NCBI GenBank assembly: GCA_018971415.1
Contig: JAGXAW010000004.1
Location: forward strand, 1-64,000
Source: Betaproteobacteria bacterium
GTDB taxonomy: Bacteria; Pseudomonadota; Gammaproteobacteria; Burkholderiales; Ferrovaceae
Reading direction: 5' to 3'
DNA length: 64,000 nt
Shown here piece after piece: positions 8,238 to 17,465 of this stretch; the stretch's first letter is position 1; each line of letters starts with the position of its first letter. The notes beneath the pieces were generated by a model. The model searched no databases and was not told where the DNA came from. It was given only the letters and a program-made list of their open reading frames with translations. Made by a program: the position numbers and the translations under genes.

Positions 8238-10163
8238 ATGATTCCTGAACTTGGTCACTTCGCACTAATTATTGCTTTGTGTTTGTCTTTGTTTTTGTCG
8301 TTTTTTTCTCTAGCAGGCGCTCAGCGTGGATCAACGCTTTGGATTACGTTGTCTCGCCCCTTGGCAATCTTGCTCTTTTTATCGGTGGGATTGTCCTTCT
8401 TATGTCTCGCCTACGCCTTTTTAACTAGTGATTTTTCCGTGTTGTACGTTTCACAACACTCGAACTCTCAGTTGCCTATCCAGTATAAGTTTTCAGCGGT
8501 TTGGGGAGGGCATGAGGGCTCACTACTCTTATGGGTGCTGCTTTTAACATTGTGGACTGCGGCTGTGGCGGTTTTCTCTCAACGCCTACCAGATCCTGTG
8601 GTCTCTCGTGTTCTGGGAGTATTGGGTTTGGTGGTTTTAGGCTTCTTATTGTTTATCTTACTCACCTCCAATCCCTTTGACCGCTTGATTCCTGCGGCCA
8701 GTGAAGGGCGAGACTTAAATCCATTATTGCAAGATCCAGGCCTTGTTTATCATCCACCAATGCTATACATGGGCTATGTAGGGTTCTCTGTGGCTTTTGC
8801 CTTTGCTATTGCGGCACTGATTTCAGGCAAACTTGACGCAGCTTGGGCAAGATGGTCCCGTCCTTGGACGTTGGCTGCTTGGATCTTTTTAACCTTAGGC
8901 ATTGGTTTTGGTTCCCATTGGGCCTACTATGAATTAGGTTGGGGTGGCTGGTGGTTTTGGGATCCTGTAGAAAACGCTTCATTCATGCCTTGGTTAGTGG
9001 GTACAGCCTTGATTCATTCATTGGTGGTCACGGAAAAAAGAGGCGCCTTTAAACGCTGGACAGTGCTTCTTGCCATTAGCGCTTTTTCCTTATCCTTGTT
9101 AGGTACTTTTATTGTCCGCTCTGGGGTATTAACTTCTGTTCACGCCTTTGCCTCAGACCCTAAGCGCGGCATCTTTGTTTTAATCTTTTTAGCTTTGGTG
9201 ATTGGTGGTTCACTGACTCTTTTTGCCTGGCGCGCTCCTAAGGTCGGCGATGGCGGAAGTTTTAAACTCATTTCTCGCGAGACTTTCTTACTCGTTAATA
9301 ATGTTCTATTGGTGGTCGCAGCAGCTTCTGTGTTACTGGGTACCATTTATCCAATGGTGATTGATGCCATGAACATGGGGAAACTCTCTGTGGGGCCTCC
9401 TTATTTTGATTTGGTGTTTGTTCCATTAATGTTGCCTTTACTGTTGGTTCTGCCTGTTGGTAGTGTGACCAATTGGAAGCGCGATAAAATTTGGCAACTA
9501 TTAAAAGAGCTGCGCTGGGATTTTGTGATTGCTATCGTTGTTGGCGGCGCTGTCCCCCTGTTGATGGGTCAGTTTCATTTAATGTCTGCCGTTGGGATTG
9601 CCGTTGCTGCGTGGATTATTATTGCGGTCATTAAACAAGTGTGGGCATGGCGTAAAATGGTTACCATTCCTGCTTGGTTTTGGGGAATGCAATTTGCTCA
9701 CTTTGGTCTTGCTTTGTTCGTGATTGGTGTGACGATGGTTAAGAGTTACGAGCTGGAGCGTGATGTCAAAATGGCTCCAGGTGATACTTTAACCGTTGAC
9801 GGTACCACGTTCCGGCTAGTAGGGATTGAACAAGTTCCTGGCCCCAATTACAGCGCAGTCAGAGGAACGGTGACTTATGCCAATAATGGTCAATTAGATG
9901 GCCAATTATTTCCAGAAAAACGATCCTATTTCTCTTCCGCTATGCCCACTACGGAAGCGGCGATCCATTCCACTATCGCCCGCGATATTTATGTCTCTCT
10001 TGGTCAGCCTTTGGGTGATGGCTCCTGGAGTATGCGTGTTTATGTTAAACCTTTTGTCAGTTGGATTTGGGCTGGCTGTCTTTTTATGGCCTTGGGCGGA
10101 ATTGTTGCAGCCAGTGACAAACGCTATCGTATCCAAGCCAGAAAGGAGAAAAAAGCAGCATGA
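8238..10163 (+). CDS. ccmF: Cytochrome c heme lyase subunit CcmF
   Basis: A 641-residue polytopic membrane protein, normal CcmF length. CcmF with CcmH/CcmI takes heme from holo-CcmE and attaches it to the CxxCH motif of apocytochrome c in the periplasm. The WWD heme-handling motif is clear (GWGGWWFWDPVENASFMPW, about residues 233-251). Conserved periplasmic segments with histidines (YHPPMLYMGYVG) and a large C-terminal periplasmic domain (about 510-610) are present. ATG follows AGAAAGG. It is the first gene of ccmFGHI, and its TGA overlaps the ccmG ATG. Confidence 0.96.
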   Translation: MIPELGHFALIIALCLSLFLSFFSLAGAQRGSTLWITLSRPLAILLFLSVGLSFLCLAYAFLTSDFSVLYVSQHSNSQLPIQYKFSAVWGGHEGSLLLWVLLLTLWTAAVAVFSQRLPDPVVSRVLGVLGLVVLGFLLFILLTSNPFDRLIPAASEGRDLNPLLQDPGLVYHPPMLYMGYVGFSVAFAFAIAALISGKLDAAWARWSRPWTLAAWIFLTLGIGFGSHWAYYELGWGGWWFWDPVENASFMPWLVGTALIHSLVVTEKRGAFKRWTVLLAISAFSLSLLGTFIVRSGVLTSVHAFASDPKRGIFVLIFLALVIGGSLTLFAWRAPKVGDGGSFKLISRETFLLVNNVLLVVAAASVLLGTIYPMVIDAMNMGKLSVGPPYFDLVFVPLMLPLLLVLPVGSVTNWKRDKIWQLLKELRWDFVIAIVVGGAVPLLMGQFHLMSAVGIAVAAWIIIAVIKQVWAWRKMVTIPAWFWGMQFAHFGLALFVIGVTMVKSYELERDVKMAPGDTLTVDGTTFRLVGIEQVPGPNYSAVRGTVTYANNGQLDGQLFPEKRSYFSSAMPTTEAAIHSTIARDIYVSLGQPLGDGSWSMRVYVKPFVSWIWAGCLFMALGGIVAASDKRYRIQARKEKKAA

Positions 10164-10696
10164 GAAAATCCATCAATCTGTGGTATGCCATTCCACTCTT
10201 GGTGTTTGTGGGCTTGGTGGCATTTATGGGGTTGGGACTGCGCCATGATCCCCATGAAGTTCCCTCACCCTTAATTAATCAATCTGCTCCTGACTTTACT
10301 TTGCCCCAATTGGGGAATAACCAGACTCTCTCACCACGAGATTTTCTGGGACAAGTTTGGTTACTCAATGTTTGGGCATCATGGTGCGTCTCTTGTCGTG
10401 ACGAGCATCCTATTTTGTTGAAGTTCGCCCGTGATTACAAGGTTCCTTTAATTGGCCTTGATTATAAAGACCGCCCACAAGATGGGGAGGGATGGGTAAC
10501 TAACTATGGCAATCCCTACACCAAAATTGCTGTTGATCTAGATGGCAGAGTAGGCATCAATTACGGGGTTTATGGGGTACCTGAAACCTATGTCATCGAT
10601 AAAAAAGGGGTTATACGCTACAAACAAATTGGCCCTATTACTGATGATGCCCTTAAAAATACGATACTGCCTCTAATCAAAGATCTCCAGCAATGA
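10160..10696 (+). CDS. ccmG: Thiol:disulphide interchange protein CcmG/DsbE
   Basis: A 178-residue membrane-anchored thioredoxin-fold protein. There is an N-terminal helix (about 6-25) and then the TlpA/DsbE domain with active site WCVSC (Cys76 and Cys79). A cis-Pro loop (GVPETYVID) and the GINYGVYG insert mark the CcmG group. It reduces the heme-binding cysteines of apocytochrome c, or the CcmH disulphide, in the periplasm. It overlaps ccmF and ccmH by 4 bp each (ATGA), so the operon is tightly coupled. Confidence 0.96.
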   Translation: MRKSINLWYAIPLLVFVGLVAFMGLGLRHDPHEVPSPLINQSAPDFTLPQLGNNQTLSPRDFLGQVWLLNVWASWCVSCRDEHPILLKFARDYKVPLIGLDYKDRPQDGEGWVTNYGNPYTKIAVDLDGRVGINYGVYGVPETYVIDKKGVIRYKQIGPITDDALKNTILPLIKDLQQ

Positions 10697-11145
10697 AAAT
10701 AATATTTACTTTACTTTGCGCTCTTTTGTTGTCTACCTCTGTTTTATCAAAAGAGGCGACGCCCGTTGCCCGTGATCCTGTGACTGAAGCGCGTCTCATT
10801 GATCTTGCCAAAGATATGCGATGCCTCGTTTGCCAAAATGAATCTTTGGCGGCGTCCGATGCTGATCTTGCTAAAGATTTACGCGAAGAAATACGCCAGT
10901 TAATCGCCCAGGGCAAAACGGATAAACAAATCACTGATTACATGGTTCAGCGCTACGGCAACTTTATTCGTTACAAGCCCCCTGTAGACGCCACCACCTA
11001 TGCCCTGTGGTTTGGTCCTTTTTTATTACTGTTGGTGGCGCTTGGTGTATTAATTGTTGTGGTTAAAAAACGCAATAAGCAAGAGGAAGAGGCTCCCTTG
11101 TCGGCTCAACAACAACAGCAAGCCAGTGAACTTTTAGGTGAGTAA
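10693..11145 (+). CDS. ccmH: Cytochrome c maturation protein CcmH (CcmH/CycL N-terminal type)
   Basis: A 150-residue protein with a signal peptide (about 1-19). The three-helix CcmH domain carries the redox motif RCLVCQ (Cys44 and Cys47). A C-terminal transmembrane helix (about 100-125) and a short Gln-rich cytoplasmic tail follow. It takes part in thioredox handling of apocytochrome c at the heme lyase. It corresponds to the first half of the long E. coli CcmH; the TPR half is the separate ccmI just downstream. Confidence 0.95.
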   Translation: MKIIFTLLCALLLSTSVLSKEATPVARDPVTEARLIDLAKDMRCLVCQNESLAASDADLAKDLREEIRQLIAQGKTDKQITDYMVQRYGNFIRYKPPVDATTYALWFGPFLLLLVALGVLIVVVKKRNKQEEEAPLSAQQQQQASELLGE

Positions 11146-11148
11146 CTT

Positions 11149-12393
11149 ATGATTTCTTTTATTATTACCGCAGCCGTTCTTCTCGTGATTATCATGGCTG
11201 TTCTTTTTTGGGTGACAAGACGCCAGAGTCGAGTTAACGACAACCAAAGGGCATTGAATATCGCCGTTTATCGTGACCAGTTGGCTGAGTTACAAGAGGA
11301 GCTTAAAGCAGGTTCCATGGCCCAGGAAGATTTTGAGCAAGCCAGTAGTGAAATTCAACGCCGCTTATTGGAAGATACTGCAGAACAGCATGCGCTTACA
11401 GAAAACAAAACTGATCGACGCTGGATTTGGGGAGCGATTGTCCTCATTCCAATACTGAGTGTTTCTTTTTACCTGTGGCGAGGCCATTTGGACGTATTCA
11501 AACCAGAGAATGCGGCCTTAAGTGAGGGGCAAATCACTGCGATGGTTGAAGGGCTCGCGGCAAAACTTGCTAAAAACCCCAATGATCCTAAGGGCTGGGC
11601 GATGCTCGGACACTCTTACATGACCCTTAACCGACCCATTGATGCGGTGAACGCCTTTGCACATATTGAGTCCACCATGAATGATGACCCAAGTCTGATG
11701 GCTGATTATGCTGAGGCATTGGTGGCAAGTGGTGAAGATAAAGGTTTTGTTCATTCTCAGGTTCTGGTGGCCAAGGTATTAAAGTTAGAACCAGGCAATC
11801 CAAAGGGATTGTATTTACATGGTGGTTTCTTGTTTGCTCAGAAGGATTATAAAGGGGCGGAAGAGAGCTGGAAAAAACTGGTTCCCTTGATGGATCCCTC
11901 ATCCTCAGATGCTAAGTTCGTGTTAGACAGTATCAACCAAGCGCGAATTAAGCAGCATTTATCGGCAATGACCATGAATGATTTTCAGGGACAAGAGGGT
12001 CCTGTGAGTGCCCCTGAAACACTCGCTTCAAGTAGTGCTGATGTGAAAGCCACTGCGGTGAGTGGAACAGTGTTCCTGGATGAGAAATTACGCTCAAAAG
12101 TAAGTGGTCAGGAGATTGTGTTTATTTTCGCTCGGGCGACCCAGGGTCCAAGAATGCCGCTAGCTGTCCTTAGAATTCCTGCCTCTCAATTACCCTATCA
12201 TTTTGAGTTAACTAAGAATATGGCCATGAGCCCTAACTTCAATATAAGTACGGTTAATGAAGTGACCATTGAAGCCAAAATTAGCCATTCAGGTTCAGCC
12301 ACACCCTCAAGTGGAGATTTAATCGGAAAAAGTAATCCTGTTAAGCCAGGTAGTCAAAATATTCAAGTGTTAATCAACCAAGTGACCCCTTGA
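11149..12393 (+). CDS. ccmI: Cytochrome c maturation TPR protein CcmI/CycH
   Basis: A 414-residue protein. Two membrane helices (about 2-20 and 92-110) flank a cytoplasmic coiled segment (LAELQEELKAGSM). A periplasmic TPR domain (about 130-270, with PNDPKGWAMLGHSYM) and a C-terminal beta-rich domain (about 300-410) follow. CcmI binds the C-terminal helix of apocytochrome c and hands it to CcmF/CcmH. The gene starts 3 bp after ccmH and is the last of its operon. Its final codons form the left arm of the terminator hairpin. Confidence 0.93.
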   Translation: MISFIITAAVLLVIIMAVLFWVTRRQSRVNDNQRALNIAVYRDQLAELQEELKAGSMAQEDFEQASSEIQRRLLEDTAEQHALTENKTDRRWIWGAIVLIPILSVSFYLWRGHLDVFKPENAALSEGQITAMVEGLAAKLAKNPNDPKGWAMLGHSYMTLNRPIDAVNAFAHIESTMNDDPSLMADYAEALVASGEDKGFVHSQVLVAKVLKLEPGNPKGLYLHGGFLFAQKDYKGAEESWKKLVPLMDPSSSDAKFVLDSINQARIKQHLSAMTMNDFQGQEGPVSAPETLASSSADVKATAVSGTVFLDEKLRSKVSGQEIVFIFARATQGPRMPLAVLRIPASQLPYHFELTKNMAMSPNFNISTVNEVTIEAKISHSGSATPSSGDLIGKSNPVKPGSQNIQVLINQVTP

Positions 12394-12412
12394 TTGAGGG
12401 TCGCTTGGCTTT
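12378..12412. terminator. Hairpin between convergent ccm operons
   Basis: The arm at 12378-12388 pairs with 12398-12408 over 11 bases (one G-U wobble) around a 9-base loop. A short CTTT follows. The left arm contains the last codons of ccmI. It can fold on either strand and probably ends ccmFGHI. The reverse ccmABCDE operon ends at 12431, just short of it, and may share it. The T-run is weak. Confidence 0.55.
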
Positions 12413-12430
12413 ATTCACCGTTATGTCTAA

Positions 12431-12883
12431 TTAATTCATCTTGAGGGTTTTAGAGGTTTCTTCCACCTGTTTTGCTTGATCTAAGGCAGCTTTGGCCTCA
12501 GGTGGCATATAGTTTGAATCATGTTTGGCCAGCACTTCAGAGGCTACAAATACGCCGCTGTTTTCAAGTTTTCCTTCAGCCACAACGCCGCGCCCCTCTT
12601 TAAAGAGGTCAGGCAAAATACCAGTGTAGCTCACTGGAAAATCTCTACGGGTGTCAGTAACAATAAAATAGGAAACGACTCCTTCATGTTTGAGAGTCCC
12701 TTGTTTGACTAATCCACCAATACGAAAGGCGCGATCATGAGGGGCTTCTCCATTGGCGATCTGGGTCGGTGTGTAAAAGAAAACCAAATTACTGCGGAAA
12801 GCTTTGACCACAAAACTGGCCGCAACGGCCAGTACCAACATACCACCTACAATAAATAACAAACGTTTTTGACGGGGCTTCAC
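12431..12883 (-). CDS. ccmE: Cytochrome c maturation heme chaperone CcmE
   Basis: A 150-residue membrane-anchored OB-fold protein. The N-terminal basic segment and helix (about 6-28) anchor it. The beta-barrel follows, with the covalent heme ligand in the conserved H-x-x-x-Y motif (LAKHDSNYMPPE, His121). CcmE receives heme from CcmABCD and carries it to CcmF. The C-terminal tail past residue 130 is flexible. It overlaps ccmD by 4 bp and ends the ccmABCDE operon. Confidence 0.96.
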   Translation of the reverse strand: MKPRQKRLLFIVGGMLVLAVAASFVVKAFRSNLVFFYTPTQIANGEAPHDRAFRIGGLVKQGTLKHEGVVSYFIVTDTRRDFPVSYTGILPDLFKEGRGVVAEGKLENSGVFVASEVLAKHDSNYMPPEAKAALDQAKQVEETSKTLKMN

Positions 12884-13047
12884 GGTTGTCCTCCTTGGCG
12901 TTTAACTTGACGTCTTATTTTTTGGTTACGTGATTGAAGTATTAGAGGTTCTATGATCATGGCCAGCGCACAAATACCAAAGCTACCCCATACATAAAGT
13001 CCATACCCACCCATATGAATAAAGTCTGAAAAGCTATTCCACTGCAT
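12880..13047 (-). CDS. ccmD: Heme exporter protein CcmD
   Basis: A short protein (55 residues) with one transmembrane helix (about 11-32, HMGGYGLYVWGSFGICALAM just before it) and a basic C-terminal tail (RNQKIRRQVKRQ). It has the typical CcmD size and charge pattern. The ATG at 13047 matches the family N-terminus; the frame extends to a TTG at 13083, but that would lie deep in ccmC. It stabilises CcmABC-CcmE and helps release holo-CcmE. It overlaps ccmC by 14 bp and ccmE by 4 bp. Confidence 0.88.
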   Translation of the reverse strand: MQWNSFSDFIHMGGYGLYVWGSFGICALAMIIEPLILQSRNQKIRRQVKRQGGQP

Positions 13048-13762
13048 TTTTTTTAATCCATTCGCTAGACATTTCTCGTTCAAGAATAATACAACGCACC
13101 CGTTTAAGTCCCATCGCTATGGTGTAACCCCAAAAAGCAAGGGCCATAATCAACATACCCATTAGCATGGTATGGGCCATGGTCGGCGCTTTGGTCATTG
13201 ACACTGAGGCTCCTTGATGGAGGGTATTCCACCAAATCACTGAAAAATAAATAATCGGAACGTTGACGACGCCAACCAGTGAGAGGATCGCACCTGCCTT
13301 ATCACGACGACGGGAATCATCAATGGCAGAGGTCAGTGCTAGATAGCCTAAGTACAAGAAAAATAAAATCAATTGAGAAGTGAGCCTTGCATCCCAAACC
13401 CACCAGGTACCCCACATGGGTTTACCCCATAAGGAGCCTGTGACAAGAGAGAGAAAGGCAAATAAAGCCCCAGTGGGAGCAAGGGCTTGGGTCATCATGC
13501 CTGACAGGCGAGTATTAAAAATCAATCCTAAGGCTGACCAAAAGGCCATGACACAGTAAATAAACATCGACATCCAACTTGCGGGTACATGAACAAAAAT
13601 AATTCGGTAACCTTCGCCTTGCTGAAAATCGGTGGGAGCCACAAAAAAACTAATCCATAGCCCTATTGCCAACAACACAACAGTGATGGCAGCAAAATAA
13701 GGAATTAGTTTACCTGCTAAAGGATAAAAACTCGCGGGTGAGGCGTATTTAAACCAATTCAT
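13034..13762 (-). CDS. ccmC: Heme transporter/handling protein CcmC
   Basis: A 242-residue protein with six predicted membrane helices. The periplasmic WWD motif is present (GTWWVWDARLTSQ, about residues 126-138), as is a flanking periplasmic histidine (VHVPASW). CcmC presents heme to the CcmE histidine. It lies between ccmB (12 bp gap) and ccmD (overlap) in the standard A-B-C-D-E order. Confidence 0.96.
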   Translation of the reverse strand: MNWFKYASPASFYPLAGKLIPYFAAITVVLLAIGLWISFFVAPTDFQQGEGYRIIFVHVPASWMSMFIYCVMAFWSALGLIFNTRLSGMMTQALAPTGALFAFLSLVTGSLWGKPMWGTWWVWDARLTSQLILFFLYLGYLALTSAIDDSRRRDKAGAILSLVGVVNVPIIYFSVIWWNTLHQGASVSMTKAPTMAHTMLMGMLIMALAFWGYTIAMGLKRVRCIILEREMSSEWIKKNAVE

Positions 13763-13774
13763 TCTTCTTGTTTC

Positions 13775-14449
13775 CTATTCTAAAGCGACCTTAAGGGCAA
13801 CGGCGCTGACCCAAGGAGCGAAAAATAAAGCCAATATATCAAGAGCTGCCAATAACCAAAAGTACCCAGACATATCAAGTCCTGAGCGATACGCTTCCGC
13901 AGCTCCCGCCCCAAAAATCAAGACAGGGATGTAAAGCGGTAAAATCAGTAATGATAACAGCACTCCTCCGCCCCGTACGCCTAAAGTTAAGGCGGCACCA
14001 ATTGAGCCAATTAAGGACAAAACTGGGGTCCCCAGAAGGAGGGTTGCCATCATGACAGCTATTATTGGACCAGATAAATTGAATTGAATTCCAAGAAATG
14101 GCGTAATCAACACCACAGGGAGTCCCGCCACCAACCAATGTGCCATGATTTTACCCAATACAATCAAGGTAAAAGAATGAGGCGATAAGGACAGTTGTTC
14201 TAGTGACCCATCTTGGTAATCATGAGCAAATAAGCGTGGAAGGCCAAGCAAGGTAGCAAGTAAAGCCCCAATCCAGAGTACGCCCGGCGCGATTTTACTC
14301 AACAACTTAGGATCAGGTCCCACGCCTAAGGGTAAGAGATTGACCACTATCACAAAGAAGAAGAGCGCCGTGAGTAATTCAGATTTATGGCGCAGCGCTA
14401 AGATGAGGTCGCGGCGAACCATAATAAATACTGTTGTGAAGAGATTCAT
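13775..14449 (-). CDS. ccmB: ABC transporter permease CcmB
   Basis: A 224-residue, six-helix permease. The N-terminal cytoplasmic segment (RRDLILALRHKSELL) and the conserved FAHDYQDGSLEQL loop (about 73-85) match CcmB. With CcmA it forms the ABC module that powers release of holo-CcmE from CcmCD; despite older names it probably does not pump heme. It overlaps ccmA by 4 bp. Confidence 0.95.
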   Translation of the reverse strand: MNLFTTVFIMVRRDLILALRHKSELLTALFFFVIVVNLLPLGVGPDPKLLSKIAPGVLWIGALLATLLGLPRLFAHDYQDGSLEQLSLSPHSFTLIVLGKIMAHWLVAGLPVVLITPFLGIQFNLSGPIIAVMMATLLLGTPVLSLIGSIGAALTLGVRGGGVLLSLLILPLYIPVLIFGAGAAEAYRSGLDMSGYFWLLAALDILALFFAPWVSAVALKVALE

Positions 14450-15054
14450 AGGTTAACACTCATTCCATCTGTCATCTCTATGGCCTGGTGACTAGTAATG
14501 AGTAACAGTCCACCTTGTTCAAGATGCTGATTAAATAATTCGTACAACGTCTGTATGGCTCGCCGATCGAGGGCGTTAAAGGGTTCATCTAAAATCCATA
14601 AGGGACAAGGCTTGAGCGTTAGACGTGACAAGAGGACGCGGCGGCGCTGCCCAGCTGATAAGACTCTGACGGGTAACTCTTCGCGGCCCAATAATCCCCA
14701 TCTATCGAGTACAGTTAAAATCGCCTCTTCAGTGGCGGGTGAACCATCTAATTGACTCATTAGTTGTAGGTTTTCAAGAGGAGAGAGCTCCTCTTTAAGG
14801 GCGTTAGCGTGTCCTAGATACAGGGTATCTTGGTGAAAGCGATCAGTATCCTCTTTTAAAGGAATACCTCCCCACTTAATTAATCCTGATAAGGGGTTAG
14901 TGAGCCCGGCGCACAGGCGCAGTAAACTGGTTTTACCGGCACCATTCTCACCTGTAACGTGACACCATTGATGAGGATTCAATTCAAAAGAAATGTTCTC
15001 AAACAATAAACGCTCACCGCGCTGGCAACTAAGATTAGAGACTGACAAATTCAT
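14446..15054 (-). CDS. ccmA: ABC transporter ATP-binding protein CcmA
   Basis: A 202-residue ATPase. Walker A is GENGAGKTS (about residues 35-43), the signature is LSAGQRRRV (about 128-136) and Walker B is LWILDEP (about 150-156), with the switch His in ITSHQ. It hydrolyses ATP for the CcmAB module of cytochrome c maturation. It is the first gene of the reverse ccmABCDE operon. A 51-bp gap separates it from the divergent P-type ATPase gene, so the two promoters must share that short space. Confidence 0.95.
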   Translation of the reverse strand: MNLSVSNLSCQRGERLLFENISFELNPHQWCHVTGENGAGKTSLLRLCAGLTNPLSGLIKWGGIPLKEDTDRFHQDTLYLGHANALKEELSPLENLQLMSQLDGSPATEEAILTVLDRWGLLGREELPVRVLSAGQRRRVLLSRLTLKPCPLWILDEPFNALDRRAIQTLYELFNQHLEQGGLLLITSHQAIEMTDGMSVNL

Positions 15055-15105
15055 GACACTATTCTACAATAAAACAATACTTTTCTAAGTAACACTTATT
15101 TCTCC

Positions 15106-17307
15106 ATGAAAAAACATCTTGCTGTCTCTGGTATGACCTGTGCTTCCTGTGTCGCGCATGTTGAGGCGGCTCTTGCTAAAGTCTCTGGTGTAAAACAAGC
15201 GACGGTCAATCTTGCCACTGAAAGCGCCGAGGTGGTCGTCGAGGAAGGCGTAGTCGAAGGCATCGATAGCCAATTGGTGCGCGCAGTCGTGGCTGCGGGC
15301 TATGGCGCAGAGCTTCGCCAGCAGGATGTGTTTCACCAAGAGGATGAGCGCATTCAAGCTGAAATAGATCGTGAGTATCGTTCACTATTGATCAGCGTTC
15401 TCTTGTCCGCACCATTGATTGTTTCAATGCTCACCTCTTTTATTCATCCTCAGTGGATGCTACCTAATTTACTGGCCTTTCTTCTCGCTACGCCAGTGCA
15501 ATTTTATATTGGGCGACGCTTTTTAGTTGGCGCATGGCGCCAGATCATTCACGCCTCCGCGAATATGGATGTCTTGGTGAGTCTTGGTACCCTGGCAGCT
15601 TATGGTTTGAGCCTTTATCAGTGGCTTGTTGTAGAGAGTCATGAAACTTACTTTGAAGCCAGTGCAGTGGTGATTACTCTGGTCTCTTTGGGCAAATATT
15701 TAGAGCATCGTGCTCGCCATGAAGCGAGCTCGGCCATTCGCTCTCTCCAGTCTTTGCGACCAGATATGTCGCGGTTAATTGATCCGGGTCGTCCGCCTCG
15801 GTTTAACCGCTTAATTGCTACGGAATACTTGATGCCCGGAGACCGTATTTTAGTGCCAGCGGGAGAGCGTATTGGTTGCGATGGTGTTGTTGAAGAGGGT
15901 GAGAGTGAGGTAGATGAGTCGCTGATTACCGGCGAGGGTACTCCTCTCATTAAACAAAAAGGTGATAAGGTTTTGGCCGGAACCTTAAATGGTATGGGCC
16001 GGTTAGTCGTGCAGGTCACCAGTGAGATTCATAACAGCACCTTAGCTAAAATTATTGAGCGAGTGGTTGAAGCGCAGAGTAATAAGCCACCTATTCAGCG
16101 TCTTGTGGACCGTGTAAGTCAGGTGTTTGTGCCAGTGGTGCTTCTAATCGCCTTAGTGACTTATTGTGTTGGATATTATTTAGGTTTGGGTATGGATATC
16201 GCGCTCATTCGTGCGGTCTCTGTTTTAGTAATTGCTTGTCCATGCGCCTTAGGTCTTGCTACTCCAGTGTCCATTATGGTGGGCACTGGCATGGCAGCGC
16301 AAAGGGGGATTTTAATTCGCGATGCCAGTGCCCTTGAAGAAACTCATCGAATTACGAGAGTGGTCTTTGATAAAACAGGCACTCTTACTCAAGGTGCACC
16401 ACAACTGACACAGATTCAGGTGGCAGAGTCTTTCTTAGTCGATCACGCCCTCGCAATTGCTGCCGCATTACAAACTGGGGTTACCCATCCCTTAGCGAGC
16501 GCTGTTCTTAACTATGCAGCAGCACATAACATCAACGCCTTCAACTGTCAGGAGTCCACAGTTTTGGTGGGCCAGGGGGTGGAGGGTAAAATAGCGATTA
16601 ATGATGTGATTGAGCGTTACCGCTTAGTCAGTCGTAGCAGTGTTGAACATCAAGAAGACAAAGCGTTGCAGGTGTTTTTCAAAGACAACTTTGATTATTC
16701 TGTTAATTACACACAATCGCTGTTAATCAGAATTAAAGACAGCGGTGAAGAGGAGGTGGTGGCCTCTTTGGGTTTTACCGATCCAGTTCGACTGGAAGCA
16801 CAAGAGGCTATTGAACAACTTCAAGCATTACATTTAACTGTGGCGATGCTCTCGGGAGACCATCAGCGTGCCGCCCAAGAGGTCGCGCAACAACTTGGTA
16901 TTAAGGAAGTGTTTGCTAATTTAACGCCTGAGAGAAAACTCGAAATACTGAAGGGTTGGCAACAACAGCATGAGGTGGTTGCCATGGTTGGGGATGGCAT
17001 CAACGACGCGCCCGCCCTAGCGCAGGCCAATGTCGGTATTGCCATGGGTTCTGGAACGGATGTGGCCAATTCTGCTGCTTTTATTACCTTATTACGGCCT
17101 GATTTACGTTTGGTAGCAGAGGCAATTCATTTATCAAAAGAGACTTGGAAAACCATTCAACAAAACCTCTTTTGGGCTTTTTTCTATAATGTCATTGGCA
17201 TTCCTCTAGCAGCGACGGGCTATTTAAGTCCGGTGCTGGCGGGTTTTGCTATGGCCTTCTCATCGGTGAGCGTGGTCACCAATGCACTCTTATTGCGCCG
17301 CAAATAG
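15106..17307 (+). CDS. copA: Copper-translocating P1B-type ATPase
   Basis: A 733-residue heavy-metal ATPase. One N-terminal HMA domain has GMTCASC (Cys12 and Cys15). The membrane metal site is CPC (Cys378 and Cys380). The phosphorylated Asp422 is in DKTGTLT, THPLA supplies the P1B His-Pro, and GDGINDAP lies in the hinge. The CPC and late-helix pattern (YNVIGIP, then MAFSSVSVVTNAL) fit Cu(I) export. It may be CopA (detoxification) or CcoI/FixI (copper delivery to a cbb3 oxidase); the neighbouring cytochrome c genes leave the second open. No CsoR- or CueR-like regulator is adjacent. Confidence 0.93.
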   Translation: MKKHLAVSGMTCASCVAHVEAALAKVSGVKQATVNLATESAEVVVEEGVVEGIDSQLVRAVVAAGYGAELRQQDVFHQEDERIQAEIDREYRSLLISVLLSAPLIVSMLTSFIHPQWMLPNLLAFLLATPVQFYIGRRFLVGAWRQIIHASANMDVLVSLGTLAAYGLSLYQWLVVESHETYFEASAVVITLVSLGKYLEHRARHEASSAIRSLQSLRPDMSRLIDPGRPPRFNRLIATEYLMPGDRILVPAGERIGCDGVVEEGESEVDESLITGEGTPLIKQKGDKVLAGTLNGMGRLVVQVTSEIHNSTLAKIIERVVEAQSNKPPIQRLVDRVSQVFVPVVLLIALVTYCVGYYLGLGMDIALIRAVSVLVIACPCALGLATPVSIMVGTGMAAQRGILIRDASALEETHRITRVVFDKTGTLTQGAPQLTQIQVAESFLVDHALAIAAALQTGVTHPLASAVLNYAAAHNINAFNCQESTVLVGQGVEGKIAINDVIERYRLVSRSSVEHQEDKALQVFFKDNFDYSVNYTQSLLIRIKDSGEEEVVASLGFTDPVRLEAQEAIEQLQALHLTVAMLSGDHQRAAQEVAQQLGIKEVFANLTPERKLEILKGWQQQHEVVAMVGDGINDAPALAQANVGIAMGSGTDVANSAAFITLLRPDLRLVAEAIHLSKETWKTIQQNLFWAFFYNVIGIPLAATGYLSPVLAGFAMAFSSVSVVTNALLLRRK

Positions 17308-17465
17308 ACAAAACCTCTTACAACGCACTATTCTGAATCAACCTCTTAAATAAAAGTCTGCTTTTGCACGCTTTAAGAGCGTCACGCTATCAATATTTTG
17401 TTCTGGCATGAGAGTTGCTTGGGTTAAATCAATTCTTCCATTTAATTAACAAGGGGAAATATTCC

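Noticed and set aside
17312-17348. Direct repeat AACCTCTTA, spaced 28 bp, after the P-type ATPase gene
   Set aside because: Only two 9-base copies with no further structure; not enough for a CRISPR or iteron call.
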